DNA of 64,000 nucleotides, taken from positions 702,398-766,397 of the forward strand of contig VXAU01006141.1 in assembly GCA_013399695.1 (NCBI GenBank), read 5' to 3'. Source of the DNA: Formicarius rufipectus (Eukaryota; Chordata; Aves; Passeriformes; Formicariidae). Made by a program: the position numbers and the translations under genes. This document shows positions 48,355 through 62,092 of this stretch, in pieces (positions within the stretch are counted from its first letter, which is position 1; every line of letters begins with the position of its first letter). The notes beneath the pieces are model-generated. The model searched no databases. It was given only the letters and a program-made list of their open reading frames with translations, and was not told the origin of the DNA.

Positions 48355-51300
48355 GTAAGGGAAATATTTATGTATTTGAATAAAATTCATGACTTAAAAA
48401 TAAGCCTGTGACCTGGACATGTCTTAAGCATGGTGAGAGAGATTTTTTTGGAGATGCTTAGCTGTTCCAAGTTTGTATTAAAAAAAAATCCTCAAAACTA
48501 AACTTCTTTTTTTTGGGTTTTATAAGAAACTGTACCCCTCACAATGTGAGATCAGGACACCAAATAAAGACCTAGTGAAATTTTCTATAATTGGAGACTG
48601 GTTCTTAGCCATTTAATATACTATTGCTAAATATTCTGAACCAAAGTATGCTGTCATACTTCCTTAAAAACTTATCTTTCCCTACTTTTAGGAAAGAATT
48701 GAGATAGTGTTGCAGGAAATCTGCTTTCTTGTTGGAGAAGTAAAATCTTAATAAAGGACAGGCTGGGTCAGGATGGGTGAAACATGAGGTACAAAGACAA
48801 GAATTAACATTGTAGTGTTTTTGTAATTAATAGAGCACTGAATCAGATATGAGAAGTTTTGAGAAGTAAATGGTATAGCTGATGTTAGAACTGTGTTGTA
48901 TGTGTATGTTTATGTTTCTGAGAAAGTGTGAGGTTGGGTAGGTGTCATGGAGTTCCTGTCTGTAAATCGAAGTAGATGTCTGTCAAAAATTCAGAACTTG
49001 AGAAATAGGAAGAAAAGGTATGGTTTTCAGTCTCAACCCTTATATTTTGTAGATAAAAGTAGACAGGAGCGTGTTGACCTTGCAGAATCAGTAAAAAGAG
49101 CACAGCTTCTGGCTGTGTAATGCACTTTGATAGAGAAGGGACTCTTGCAGATGATTAGAATAGTCTCTGTCAGGAGAATGAGTGGATTGAGATAGAAATT
49201 GTCTTTATAGACAGTGATGACTCTGCAGATCTGAGTAAAAGTTCTACTTTAAGAGGTAGCTGCCATTTACCAGATTTCAGAATTAGCACACACCTTGACC
49301 AGAAGTTACCTGATGTTGTCCCAGCACTTGTTGAGAAGCATCTGATTATTTGTGGTGTTAATGATTTTCTGAACCAAAAATGAACCAATTTCACTGGCTT
49401 AGTGAAAAACTTTGTGAAAGGATGGATTGTCCTGATGTAGTACCTTTCCAAAAGATGCTTACCGACTGTATGTGCCACTGCAGCAGTATCTGGAGAGGAA
49501 TAATCATTTAGGGGCTGCTTGAGAGCTCTTTTAACACTGAAGTATGGGCAAGGTTGCTTTCAGAGCATCCCTGTCTGTCTTGTATTCATGAAGTGTTGTC
49601 TGAATGGAAATTGTGCTTCAGTTTGTTTACATGCCTTTTTTTGGTGCCACTTCTTTCCTACCAAAGGATGATAAGAACTAGATTAAATTTTTATAAAAAC
49701 CCAACTTGTACAGTCTCTCAAAATTACTATAGCACAATTTATATATTTATGTATAAAAACTGTAAATATGATACACATACATATGTATATACACACAATT
49801 GTCCTTGCCTGCCCTGTAAAAATTCCTCAAGGTGTTCCAGTCCTGGAAACCAGGTACTGTTTCATCATTCATATAAATGTCTTTTAAAGTTTAATTGATA
49901 TTCTTGACATTTAACTCAGTGTTAACACTGAGTGTGGGGGAAAAAAATTGTCGGATTGTTCCCTTTACTAAAAATGCAAAATTGTGGATATTTAAAAGTA
50001 GTCTTAGCCCCTTCTGCACATTTTGTCATTACATTGCTTTTTCTCAGAATTCAAAGTGGGTTTAGTTGCTTTAAGTTGCCTCTTTTTTTCCCCTTTTCCT
50101 TACAGTTTCAGAATACATGATTTTAAATGCATTGCACTGTTGTATGCTTGCTCAGTAAGTTGTATTCAAGATGTTCCATTAGATCAGAATGTAATGTGCA
50201 TTGCAGCCACATGTGCTCTGCTGGCCACACAAGGCTTTCAGTGAGGTGAAGCTTTTCCTCTGAAGGAATTCATGTTATGGAACAAGATTAGAAATCCCTC
50301 TGGCAGGGAAGAGGCCTCAAGAAGATTATCACACAGGACTCATAATGTGGCTACCTACCTAGCTCTGAATAGGTTTACCTCTGCTGTAGTCAGCTTATCT
50401 CCTGAAGTGGATAGATTTTCTTTCTCTTTAGTTCTCATTATGTAAGGAGACTGTTATCTTAATTAACACAAACTGAATTAGGAACCTGCTGCCTTCTACT
50501 TCACTTAACCTAGGGGGGCTTGATTGTTGACCATTTGAAATGAGTTCCAAATCTATGCAGTGTTGTGTGCAGTTCTTGACGTTGATATTTTTCAGCAAAT
50601 TTTGAAGTGACAAATGTGCATCTCTCACTGACACTTTATCGCTGAATGATGTTCAACAGTTATTGTAGTATAGGGTACAAACTGGGGAAGGGTAGTCACA
50701 AATGGAAGTTTGTTATCGACTTTACACAGGGAATTTTACACAAGGATGAAAAATTCTCAGACTTTGAAGATTCTTTGATATTAAATAAGTACTGGTCAAG
50801 AACTGTGATGTACCTGGTTTCTTTTTGTATACTTTTAGTTAAATTAGTAAATGTTGAAGAGTATAGCACCCACCATCTGAAACCCAGACGTGGCTGAGAA
50901 GTAATCTCTCTGATCTTGCTGGGTGACAGCCATTCTCCTAAAAATGTTATTTTGATCTGTTGATAGACAGAAGAGAAGATTTTAATGAAGGTGAAAGAGA
51001 CATGTTAAGACATTGCAGAAACTTACATTTTGAATGTAATATTTTAATCTAACCTTCGTGATGTTTCCATGCCCACAAAAGTCTTCAAGATTACTGCAGT
51101 ATGGTGACAAGAATGTAGTTGTTACTGTATTCAGGAGGGGAGAAGAAATCTGTTCTTGTCTCAATGCACAGCACAAGCAAAGCCTGAGAGTCAAAACTTT
51201 TCTGGGTTTTCATCAAAGTACCTGAAGAAGACTTGACAAAAGGTTACTTTTTATATAACCAGTTTATTGGCTTCTGAAGAGACCCCACCTTAAATATGTA

Positions 51301-51970
51301 CAGTGCATTTCAGGATTCAAAAGGGGTTATGTAGCTGAATCAGCTGTATTATAAACTTGTTTCCAGTTGACCTAGTGATAGCAGAGGTTGCAAAAAGTCT
51401 AGAAACTGGGAGCTCCACAGTTCTGTCAGTACAGCTGGTTTTGATGATTGTCAGCACTTTGACTATTGTCATCTTCCTTAGGCTAATATTACTGTTGTTT
51501 TATAGCATAGTTGAATGAAGTCAATAGAGAAAGACACTGAACTTTCATGTAACATTGTTGTAATTTTTTTCTCCAAATATCCATTTATGTTTCTCCATAG
51601 TAAGCACAACTTCTACTTTAATATTGTATGAGTTCTGGTTAAGTAATAAAGTTCAGTAAAAATTGTAAATATTAGAAGAATAGTTTCTGAATTTCTAGTG
51701 TGTATTTAATATTGTGTCCTGATGAATTGTCTGCTCAGCTACTGATTACTAAAGATTCTAATTAATATATGCAAGCTGTGGTGATACGGCAGCTAATACA
51801 TTTTGGTCAATCTATGAAATGCTTTACTGGATATGCAGCTTTATCCAGGTATAGGTTTGTTTTAAGAATAAGCTACAGGGATATCTTTGCCATTCTCTGA
51901 AATCTAAGTGAATCAAGATTATTTTAAAAAGAAAAATTTTTTTCTTTTCTCGCTTGTTACCTGATGGCAG
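48355..51970 (+). other. ARID4B intron 5
   Basis: 3.6 kb, GTAAGG to CTGATGGCAG. AT-rich, with alternating TA/CA sequence at about 49740-49800. No exon or repeat family recognised. Confidence 0.8.
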
Positions 51971-52050
51971 TATTTGATGATGGTGATGAGAAGACTCTGA
52001 GACGCTCTTCCCTGTGTTTAAAAGGAGAAAGACATTTTGCTGAAAGTGAG
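51971..52050 (+). CDS. ARID4B: ARID4B exon 6 (end of Tudor region)
   Basis: 80 nt: completes Val92 and encodes residues 93-118, FDDGDEKTLRRSSLCLKGER then HFAESE. The acceptor (CTTGTTACCTGATGGCAG) has a modest pyrimidine tract; donor GAG before gtaatt, phase 0. The FDDGDE turn and LRRSSLCLKG strand close the Tudor module. Confidence 0.97.
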
Positions 52051-54359
52051 GTAATTGAAGGATTCTTGTATTACAACTTTTTTAGAAAAATTTTACAGCG
52101 ATACTTTTAGTACCTTGGTCTTTAGTATGTTATGTACATCCATACTTCTAAAAATGGGGGTTGTGTAAAGTACAGTCTACTGGATCTGGCTTATTCTTTT
52201 CTAAAATGAAGAAATACAATTAGATTTCATCAAACTGTGTAAGTTAAGAGACAAAATCAGCATTTCATCTTTTTCATTTTTATATTATTGATGGTTCACA
52301 GATTGTAGATCAGACAAAAAAATTGCAGTCCCACAACTGCTTTGCTTTGTATAAGAAATTATCTGTAAGTATCATTTGGGAAAAATCATAATGATGATAT
52401 AAAAATTAATATAAATTCTGACATAAAAAATGTATGTACTTCTCACAGTTCTTTTGGATTTTAGATAAATCAAGATTTGTAATAGCTGCTAAATCCAAAA
52501 GATGAATACTTCTGAAAGACCAATAATAAATCGCTGTTACTTGTGAATGTGTCAACAGTTACCAGTATTTTGAAGCTGGTTTATATCTTAAAGGTGACTT
52601 GCATGTTGAAGTGTGCACATATTGGCAGAAAATTTTGAGTAGTTGGAATTTCAGAACGAGGGTTGTTCCTTTGTATTATATAAGACAATCTGGATTGATG
52701 GGCAGATGTAAAGATGTTTGCTTATTGGACAGCTACTGGAGACACGTTTTTTCGCTCTACATAAATACGCTGTTTGTATTGTCAGCTGAGATTGTTTGTG
52801 TACTTTCATTCTTCTGAAGATTCAGATACCCTCTAGAATCCTAAGACAGGATTAAACACATGTAAAGAAGGGGCCCTACTTAACTGCCTCAATCTGGAGT
52901 CAGTTAGAAATGCTGTAATTTTAAAGACTGTGTGTTCCTTCAATTAGCTCTGTTATTAATGATCAGCACAACTGAAGATTAGGTTTCTTCTATTCCATAA
53001 ATACTATTTTAATATGATTTCAGGGATATTACCTAAAGGTTTTAAATTTTAGTCTGTATATATTGCTTTGTGACCTCTTTGGCTGAAGTAAATAATTTGT
53101 ATTACTTCGTCAGATTCAAAGTCACTTTATGTTTAGATGCCGGCTACTTTTTACCATCTTTTTTTTTATTGTCCTAGCTTTTGATGTTTTGCCAAAAGCC
53201 ACTGATATGCAATTCTTTGTCACCAGCCCTTAATGAACCATATGTTATGCATTTCTAATAATTACCTTGTGATTACACAGCTAGTTGGCAGGGAAAATTG
53301 CATCTCAGATTTCTCTTTTAATTAGGCCGGTGTCCCACAGTTGTGTTGTTCTGATGTTACCTCAACTTCATCTCTGGCTTTCCAAGTGTTTGGTGTAGCA
53401 TCTTTTAAAGTGCCCACCGCAGTCAGAAAGTAGCCGTGCATTTGTTTTCAGATTTTAAAAAGCTGGTTTTATTGTCCCTGTGTTAGTTCTGTGATAGAGA
53501 ATATATTTGAGATTCTTGTTGGTGTTACACATTTAAAAGTTCATACACAACAAAAAAGTTTAAGTCAGAGGACTGTTTAATTTGGAAAGCTTTCTCCCTT
53601 CTTTCAAAGAACAAGAGTAAGTGGCTGTACAAAAACTCCTGTGTACCAGGAGCTTTTAAATCTGAAATGGTTATAATTTAAAAAGTTAACAGTAGGCTTA
53701 GGGGAAGAAGATACTGCATGTCCATGAATGCTTTCTATTGAAGCATTCTTCCTGAACAGGGAAGGTTTTTTTCTCTCCCTCTCTGTTTTGATGCTGATAA
53801 AGCATCACTTAGCACCCTCTTAATTATCAATATAGCAGCCTCTTTTAAATTGTATTAGAATCTCGTTCACATACCAAATTATGAATTGCTAATAAAAAAT
53901 TACAATTAACCTTTCATGTTTGCTGCTACTGAGTTCTCTTGCAGCTTTATTTCAAAGGGGATTTTTGTTCCTATATAAGTAGATGATTGGAAGTTTAGTC
54001 TTACGACAGGACAGGAAGAAAATTCATCCAGTAGAGATGAAATATCTCAGGTCAGCAGAATACCTGATAATTGTGTCTCTGTGTTTTAATGGTCCAAAGG
54101 CAGGACTTCTGGGAAGAATTGTCTCTGTGTTGGACAAAAATTAATTGTTCAGTTGTGCAGATAAAGTGTTGGAAAAGAAAACTAGCCAAAACACATTGCC
54201 TTTTTAAAATTGAAGCCTGACATTTATGATGTATTTCTGTATTTCTTTTGTAATGAGAGTCTCTATTGAAAAAAATTACTTTAATGAAGCATGTGGTTTG
54301 GAGAATAACTTATACATACACATTTGAAAAACCTGTCGTGTATTTTTACATTTCAACAG
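52051..54359 (+). other. ARID4B intron 6
   Basis: 2.3 kb, GTAATT to ACATTTCAACAG; AT-rich, nothing further recognised. Confidence 0.85.
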
Positions 54360-54451
54360 ACGTTAGATCAGCTTCCACTCACCAATCCTGAACACTTCGG
54401 GACTCCTGTTATAGGAAAGAAAACAAACAGAGGAAGGAGATCCAATCATAT
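54360..54451 (+). CDS. ARID4B: ARID4B exon 7 (linker)
   Basis: 92 nt: residues 119-148 and two bases of Ile149, TLDQLPLTNPEHFGTPVIG then KKTNRGRRSNH. Acceptor TTTCAACAG, donor CATAT before gtaagt. The basic KKTNRGRR cluster after the Tudor region could be a nucleic-acid contact or nuclear signal (inference). Confidence 0.97.
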
Positions 54452-54938
54452 GTAAGTTGAACATCCTGAATACACACAGCACAGGTATCAACTTTGCTGC
54501 TTTCAGTGTGTGTGTAGTTTTATTATTTGTATGTTTGGGCTTCTCTTAATCAAAAAACAGGAGGCTCAGTGAAAAATGGTTAGCACTCAGATTGATGGTC
54601 AAGTTCGTATGTATTGTTGTGTGTAAGCATTTCAAGTCTTTGTGTAATTGGTATTTAAAATAGCACCAGGTGTAGGCAAGAGTTTCTTCTTGGTTTTATT
54701 AAGTAAAAACAAAAGTGGGATACCAAGTGGAAATGTGATGTTCAGCTGTAGTCAGAAGCATGTCTAGTAGACTATTGGTGCTGTAAGTGTGTTGGACTCA
54801 AACTAAAATCATTACAATGCAGTCCTTGTCCAGCTGATATGAAGTCTTTGTACAAGGCACCAGAATCATCCTGCAGAGCATTGGTTTCTCGTTACAGGAC
54901 CTCTGAAGGGCTTTTAGAAAAAGGTGAATGTAATTTCA

Positions 54939-55205
54939 GAATCACAGAATACATCAGGTTGGGAGGAACCAGAGTAGGTCATCTGGTACCACCAGCCTTC
55001 CTGCTCCAACAGGGACATCCTAGAGCACATTGCACAGGAGGATTGCATCCAGACAGTTCTGGAGTATCTCCAGTGCAGGAAACTCTGCAGCCTCTCTGGG
55101 CAGTCTGTTCCAGTGCAGTCATCTGCGCAGCAAAGAAGTTCTTTCTCACGTTCATGTGTAACTTCCTGTGTAACATTCTGCCCATTACTTCTGTTATGGT
55201 TTGCA
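54939..55205 (-). mobile_element. CR1 LINE 3' end, truncated
   Basis: The plus strand reads AGAATCACAGAATACATCAGG, TTGGGAGGAACCAGAGTAGG, ACATCCTAGAGCACATTGCA, CTCTCTGGGCAGTCTGTTCC, then AAGAAGTTCTTTCTCACGTT, which is the reverse complement of the avian CR1 3' region in the usual order. The element's 3' end is at the left; it is 5'-truncated at about 55205 as is typical, and lies antisense to ARID4B. Confidence 0.85.
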
Positions 55206-55324
55206 GCAAAGCTTACTCTTAGAAAAACAAAGTTCAGAAGTAATGACTTGATTTCCTGGGTGCTAAAATTGGTAGTTGTGATCTTGATGTAACAGTGTTA
55301 AGTAATAATCCAGTGACTTTTCCC

Positions 55325-55430
55325 TGTTGTTTGTGGGCGGGTTGTGAGGTTGCTTTATTTTTCTGTGTTTTTGTGGTGGGGGGAGGTTTTGTGTGGTTTG
55401 CTCTTGTTTTTTGTTTTGATTAAAGTTTTT
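55325..55430. repeat. G/T-rich low-complexity tract
   Basis: Long stretch with very few A or C on the plus strand (GTTTTTGTGGTGGGGGGAGG type), just right of the CR1 copy. Confidence 0.7.
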
Positions 55431-57004
55431 AGGTGGTACTGGCTCTTGTTCTTGGGCTAGCCTTTTGTACTCTTTGGTAGCTGGACATAAATGTTGCCCT
55501 GTGTATGTAGAGGTGCTATAAATTTACCGGTAAAGTTACTGGTTTACTAATTTGTGATGTAGGGAGGGAAAAAGATGACATTGCCGCAGAGAACATGATT
55601 GCAGCATCTTTGGTGTCTGTGACTGGTTTGTTGTCGTCTCTGTTTTCATAACTATACAGGACATCATTATAGCTGAAGCAACATGCTTAGCTTTATCTCA
55701 TGATTAATACTGACTTAACTGAGTAAAAAGATAAATTGCACAGATGATGGCATAACTGAGCTAGTAAGTAGTCTCTGAAATAGTTCTGGCTTTCTCACTA
55801 GTCCTTGACTTTTTTCTCTTCCCACAAGAGATTACTGAACCCCAGGACGCAGCCTCTCATACTGTATTTTAAGAGAAATCACTGCCTAAAAAAAGATGTC
55901 GGGGGAGGGGAACAAAAACACAAAATAATGCTTTATCAGCACTGGAAATAACGTAAAATTAAGATGAGGAAAAAGAAACATAGTAATTCACCTTAGACTG
56001 TAACATCAGGTGTCTTTTGTTACACAAATGCTAGCTGTGACGTTTTTGTTAATACTTAATTTTGTACTTGAGAGCAGTTATGTGAAAAATGGAAGATAGC
56101 TTTTAAAATTGTGCTTCTTGTGCTCATCAAACATTCTGTGTATTTCCTGCGAATTAACCTTCAAAGTGACTAGTATAAAAGGTATCTAGAGAGAGCATCA
56201 GGAGTGTTGGAGTTTTTTTATTTTACTTTTTTTTTGTTAATCAGTTGCAGATGTGATTTTGTCTCCTCATATGGTTAAAACCAGCTGCAACTCTGTACTT
56301 GAATGGTCAAAACAGTGAGCCAAAACCTTTTAAAATCAAAATGTATTTGCACCTTTGTCCATGTACTTACATTACAGCACTTCATTCGAAGTGAAATTGA
56401 AACAGTCATGTTTCAATGTTTCGATGTTTCATTTGTTGTTGTTGTTTTCAAGTCATGCAGTGAAATGCTTCACTGCATATCTTTAAAGAACTGTTTAAAG
56501 ATAAGTAAACTTCTTTTTCTCTTTGCTGTTCATCTTTACGGCTGATGTTACGTCTTCAGAGATTTGTCCTCTCTCAAAACAGCCTTTTATTCTATATGGC
56601 TGTTGAAGTAAAAGCCTAGAGAGGTTAAGAGGGAAAACACAAAACAGTTCAGCTTAACATTGGTCCAAAACTACAACAGTATTTTTGATCAGTGCTTCCA
56701 TAGGACAGAGTTCTCACTTTGAATGCCCTGACAGTGTATTTCTCTTCCTCCATGTGGATGCATGGTGATGTTTTGTTTGGTATTTGCATTTATTACTAGT
56801 AAATGTGCATTTCTGTATTTGTAATGTTTACATTGTTACTGTAGTGTAATTCTAAGTATTTCTATTAATATTTTATACTAAAACACTTAACAGCAATTCA
56901 ACTCACTATTACTTATGCTTCTTTGACAGTTAGCTTTGGATCTCCTGTAATTGTAATATGCAAGTTTTGAATGGTTGAGTTTTAAGTCTCTTTCTGTTGT
57001 TTAG

Positions 57005-57143
57005 TCCTGAAGAAGAATCTTCATCCTCTTCCAGCGATGAAGATGAAGATGATAGGAAGCAAAGTGATGAGTTATTAGGAAAAGTTGTGTGCGTGGACTG
57101 CTTCAGTGTGGATAAAAAGAAAGCCCTATGGTTTCCAGCCTTG
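57005..57143 (+). CDS. ARID4B: ARID4B exon 8 (acidic patch and start of PWWP-like domain)
   Basis: 139 nt: completes Ile149, then residues 150-195, PEEESSSSSSDEDEDDRKQ, SDELLGKVVCVDCFSVDKKK and ALWFPAL. Acceptor GTTGTTTAG, donor TTG before gtaaga, phase 0. The Ser6-Asp/Glu run fits casein kinase 2 sites (inference). LLGKVVCVD with WFPAL is the start of the RBB1NT/PWWP-like fold, with W191-F192-P193 at the PWWP-type motif. Confidence 0.97.
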
Positions 57144-60100
57144 GTAAGAGTTTCATCTCTGTTACAATTTAGTAAAGCTTTTTTCATTTTCTAGGAACCA
57201 AAGAAAAGTGTGGCTTTTTTTCATTGTGATGTTTTTTATTAGAACTTCAAATTCAACTGTGTCATAATAGTTACTGGAAATATTATATATCTAAATAGAT
57301 TTGTTTACAAAAAAGGGATTGCTTGTGTGGCCTTAGTTTTTCCAAACAACTGGAGCTTGTTGACTTAATTCTAGCTCAGCAGTGTGTTTAGTACTATTGA
57401 ACTAAAATTTCAGGGCTTTTTTCCTAGGCTACTGAATGTCAATTTTCTGAATTACTGAGTTTTATCAAGGAAATAAATAGAAAGTACAGTGAGAGGGGAA
57501 ATTTATTGAGGGGAGCTTATTGATTATATAGACATTGTTTTTCAGGGTTCAGCATAAACACATTTGATAATAAAATCTGGTATTTCTTCTTGGTCACTCT
57601 GGTAGATGGTGAAGAACTGAAAATAAATTTCCTTAAAAATTACATTGTAGCCTTTCAGTACAAATATTTGCTCTCTTCCTTTATTCTAGCTTAAAGACAC
57701 TTTTTAAACAAAATTGTAATAAAATATCATAACTAGTCTAGGGATTGCATATAGACTGACTGATATATTTGGAGATTAATATATTTCTATATGTAGTACC
57801 TTCTAGTATAATGCTTTGAAAATATTTTATTATTAATTGTAAATATTTGATTTATTTCTCCTTGGCAGTGAAAGCTGAACATGCTTATCTAATTTTAGGA
57901 AGACTTGTGCTTGGCTTTTGAAAAGATTCCATACAGTAACATTTAACTGTTCTTAGTGTGTGCAGTAGCTCTTAGTTGCAGCTTTCTACGTGTCACCTGC
58001 TGTGTCTTGTAATGCAGTCCAGCGGCTTTCCAGCAGGACTTCTTTTGGGGAAGTCATTGGAAGAAAATGAGTCTCTGAAGTCTTTTACAGCAAGGAAAAG
58101 GGCAGACTGTACTGCAAGGAGGTACCATGTTACTGGCAGATAGCTTTAAGAGAGGCTTTCAGTAATAAGCAAGAAAAATCGAGGTGTTTCTTTACTGAAA
58201 GCTGTCACCAAGATTGATGCAATATTGCCTGCCTCCCAGCTGCTCTCAAAGAAGTGGTCAGTGAGTGTGGCTGGAGCCACACTCCAGCCACACTGGAGTT
58301 TTATGTCACAGTGTTGAGTTTGCCCTGCTGGTCACATACGTGACAGATACCAGTTTCCGTGGTAGGCCTTGGGCTGCACTGTGACTAATTTAGGGCTGCT
58401 CGGGTCAGACCTTAAGGAGTAACTCATTTGTTGCTTCTGCTTTGAAGGTACATGAAAGATACACAATTACTTCTTTGGCTTTCAGGTGTGAAGCTTGGAA
58501 AAGCTTCGTGGAAAACTTCCTGCAGTGGATGGGAAGCAATAGGGGGGTTAAAGCTTGAGGGTGAAGCTTGTTAACTCTGAAGTAGCTTATCCTAGATTAA
58601 CTCTTACTTCAGTAATCAGGTTTATAGCTCTGCATCACACTGGGTTTTTTTTTTGTTGTTGTTGTTGTTATAATCCCCTCCCCAGTAGCTATGCCTCTCA
58701 GCTCTTTTGCTCTGTAAGCAGGATACCTCTACGGTATCAACAAAGTAATCTTATTTTATTGCTCATAAATGTTGTGTTACCTTCATATTATAGTAAGTGT
58801 AATTATGTGGATAGTCAAATGAAAATTCATGTTTAATATGCATCATTTTGTTATGTGTACAGATACACTTTCTCTGTAAGCACAGAGTACTTTGTGCAAG
58901 TTTATTATGTGAAAAGAAGTCCAGGGATTAGTCTAAATCTTTACAGCAAATAACAGTTAAGATTAGTAGTGTAAACTGAGTATTTTGGGTATCAACCCTA
59001 TAACCAGATAGCCTATCCCATAGAAATCTAAAACTGTAGATGTCTAAATTTGGTAAAAATGATTCTGAGGACTCAGTGATGGACTACGTTATTTTAATCC
59101 TGTGTGCATATTTGGGTTGGGATTTTTTAGTTCATTTGCTTCCTTGTTTTTGTTGGTTCTGGGGGGAAGTGGTGAGTACAATGGCTAATTATAATTGTAA
59201 AAAAGCCTAGACGTTGCTGCTTATGTCAAGCAGTATGATTTTAGTAAGCTTTATAGCCTTGCTTAGTTGTAATGTGTACTTAAAGGCTTTTGGAAGGTGT
59301 AGTGAGGAAATCTGCCTGCAGCATTTTCAGAAAATTGAGTTTACATAGGATCATCTCTCATCCTCCTATGACTCCAGTGAAATTTGTTTTGCAAGGAAAT
59401 TGTGAAAACTTGATTCAGGCAAACTTGAAGTGATGTTGCTTGGTGTAAAGGCACTAGGTGAGGTTGTGGTAAGCTATTTTCCAACCTCTGAATGGATTTC
59501 TGCCTACTAAGATCTTGTTGCTTCTAGAAAACCTGTAGCTAAAGCCTGAAGGGCCTTTGTCATCTTTAAAGAGCTGAAGTTTGCACCTGTCTGTTTAAAA
59601 TAGAAGATAGTAATCACTGTTGTTTACCTCAATATTTCAAACTATATTTCAGATAATTACTTTGAAGAATGTTGAGTGCACTGGATTTTCAGACTTGGGC
59701 TGTTAAGTTTTATTTCTCTTGAGAAGCATATTTAGCCTATACTCTAGTCTGTGGTCTAGCTTATGCTCTCATATTTAGTCTATGCAACTCTCCAAATAAT
59801 TTACTTTCTGCAATGCTATATGAGTGCTGACCTGTGTAAGGAGGCGGAGGGGGGGGAGGAACAAAACAAAACAAAAAAACCACACAACAACGACAAAAAG
59901 CATTTGTCACGCAGTATCTTTGTGTGCAAAATTAGGACTGAAAAGCAAGAGTTGATGAAAGAGAAGAGGTATTTACCTGGGCTAAAGTCATGCTCCACCT
60001 TGGGGTTTCATAGCAGCCAGAGTATTCCTGACTTTTAGGGAACTACACATGTTTTGAGAGAAGAGAGATGAGTCATTTAGAGGGTTATGTTTTCTGTTCT

Positions 60101-60729
60101 ATAACTCTGGAAATTCAATAGATATATTTTTTAAGGTAAATTTCTGAAGCTTTTTAATTAAAAAAAATGGTTTAACAAAATTTCAGTAGCTTTTAAATTT
60201 GCAAGAAATAATATGTTTCAGTGCTAGATTAGTCTACATCTTGAATTAAAGAACGTCTCATAATACTTGCACTTGAGGCACTCTTCTCTCCTAGGTAGGT
60301 GACAACAAATCTTCCATTATGAAATTGCTTTTTGTAAGTCTTTGTTTTAAACTGTGTATGATTACATCTTTGCCATTTCTGGAAGTTTTCAGAAGTAGTA
60401 TGTAACTCAGGTGGCAACATTTGTGGACTTTGTCTTTTTAGGACTACGATAAGCTGTAGTGGCATGACAGATACTTAACTTTAGTCAGAATGCTGTTCTT
60501 ATGTGTCTGGCAGCAGCTGTCAGCTCCCTTTAGGAAGTGAGCATGAACTCATGCATTCAGTAATTTCAGGAGCTCATGACTCCTCTGTTTTGAGGGATCT
60601 CAGTTGCTCTCATGTCAGTGTTGCTAAAGAGAAACAAGCTCAAAAACTCTTTGAGAAGCATTGGTATCTACTATTACCGCCTTGTTTTTCCTTTTTCTCT
60701 CTAAACTTTGCATTGTGATATCTTTGCAG
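57144..60729 (+). other. ARID4B intron 8
   Basis: 3.6 kb, GTAAGA to GATATCTTTGCAG. Contains an inverted repeat (58264-58294), (GTT)5 at 58655-58669 and a G-run followed by an A/C-rich stretch at about 59848-59905. No exon recognised. Confidence 0.8.
58264..58294. repeat. 12-bp perfect inverted repeat
   Basis: AGTGTGGCTGGA (58264-58275) and TCCAGCCACACT (58283-58294) with a 7-nt spacer GCCACAC, which itself repeats part of the arm. Forms a GC-rich hairpin in an AT-rich intron. Confidence 0.7.
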
Positions 60730-60809
60730 GTGGTTTGTCCAGATTGTAGTGATGATATTGCAGTGAAAAAAGACAATATTCTTGTTCGCTCATTCAAGGA
60801 TGGCAAATT
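60730..60809 (+). CDS. ARID4B: ARID4B exon 9 (PWWP-like domain)
   Basis: 80 nt: residues 196-221 and two bases of Phe222, VVCPDCSDDIAVKKDNIL then VRSFKDGK. Acceptor ATCTTTGCAG, donor AAATT before gtgagt. The VRSF-DGKF stretch is the conserved RBB1NT strand. Confidence 0.97.
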
Positions 60810-62092
60810 GTGAGTAGGAATGTAGACATCGATAAATGAACAAAATTTATACCAGTCAAGTGAAATGTAGTATGACATGTATTGGGTAAAGTATTAATAA
60901 CATTCGTAAGCTCAGTAAGTTTCTGCCAAGATTTTTCTAATGTTTAAAATTTAAACTTAGCCTACACTGTAATGAAATTAGTCTTGAACTTTGTCATTAC
61001 TAATAATGGGGTGCATAAATCTGTCTTAGTTTTAACTTCATTGTCACAATTGTGGCAAACAAAGCAGTATTACCTGGCTTCAGGAATTGCCTGAGACTGT
61101 TTCCTGCTGTGGTTGGAGTGGAGCATTGCTTTTTAGAGGCTGTGGCTATAACCTTATCCAGCTACAGAAGAGTGGGTGGGGCTGTGTGCCTGCATGCACA
61201 TACACCACATGCATGCACAGAAATCCTCTTTCTTGTTTTGAGGTAGTAAGTCATATGTTTATCTCAGCCTAGACGGCAACTGCATCTTACCATGTTCCTT
61301 GAAAAGAGCAGTAATACCACTCAAAGTAGGAAAAAGACTAGAGAAATGTAGAAAACCAGACTGAATGGTGTTTGCAACAGAATAAGGATCTTAGTGTTAA
61401 ACTCATGATAATAGAATTCTTTTTCTAGGTCTTAGTTTTTATTTTAGAAGTTGCAGGTATTTATTTGGCTTGGTTCAATTTAACCGTGTTTTGCTGAAAG
61501 GATATTGAAACGTTTATGTTTTGTTGTGGTTTCAGTACTTACTAAGTCTAGGCTATCACCTTGGCCTTTAATAGTTTTTCAGCATCACTGCATGTCACCA
61601 GAGAAGCACACAGGTGTGCACAAAAGCACCTATCTATCCCCAACCCTACAGAGCTGCAGTTGAGATTTGCTTCCTTGATTATAGCCACAGTAGAAATCAG
61701 AAAGTACTATGTTGTTTCAATTCGGAACTCTTTTGTTTCATACTGGCAATTTATACTAATACTCATTTATGTTTTAAGCAAGATAAGGTTCTAAATTAAC
61801 ATTAAATTAACATGAGGCTTTTGTTAAGTATTATATATTTGGGAGATCCCAGAAACTACCTGTTCAGGGAATTAGCATGGTTTCCTTAGTATGCAGTGAA
61901 TGCACGGAGGTGTTCAAACCAATTTCATGTAGAATTTCTGCTTTTAATCCACTAATACTGTACCAGACTAACACTGTAGAATTGTCAAGATATACTTCAT
62001 ATTCTTATGTATATTTTTAAGTGTCTTATAGTCTCAGTTTTAGTCTACCTTTAAAAAATTATAATTTTTTTAACACTTTCTAAATTATCTAG
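60810..62092 (+). other. ARID4B intron 9
   Basis: 1.3 kb, GTGAGT to AAATTATCTAG (weak pyrimidine tract); nothing further recognised. Confidence 0.85.

Larger units (their letters stand above)
54452..57004 (+). other. ARID4B intron 7
   Basis: 2.6 kb, GTAAGT to TTTCTGTTGTTTAG. Holds a CR1 3'-end copy (54939-55205) and a G/T-rich tract (about 55325-55430). No additional exon recognised. Confidence 0.8.
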
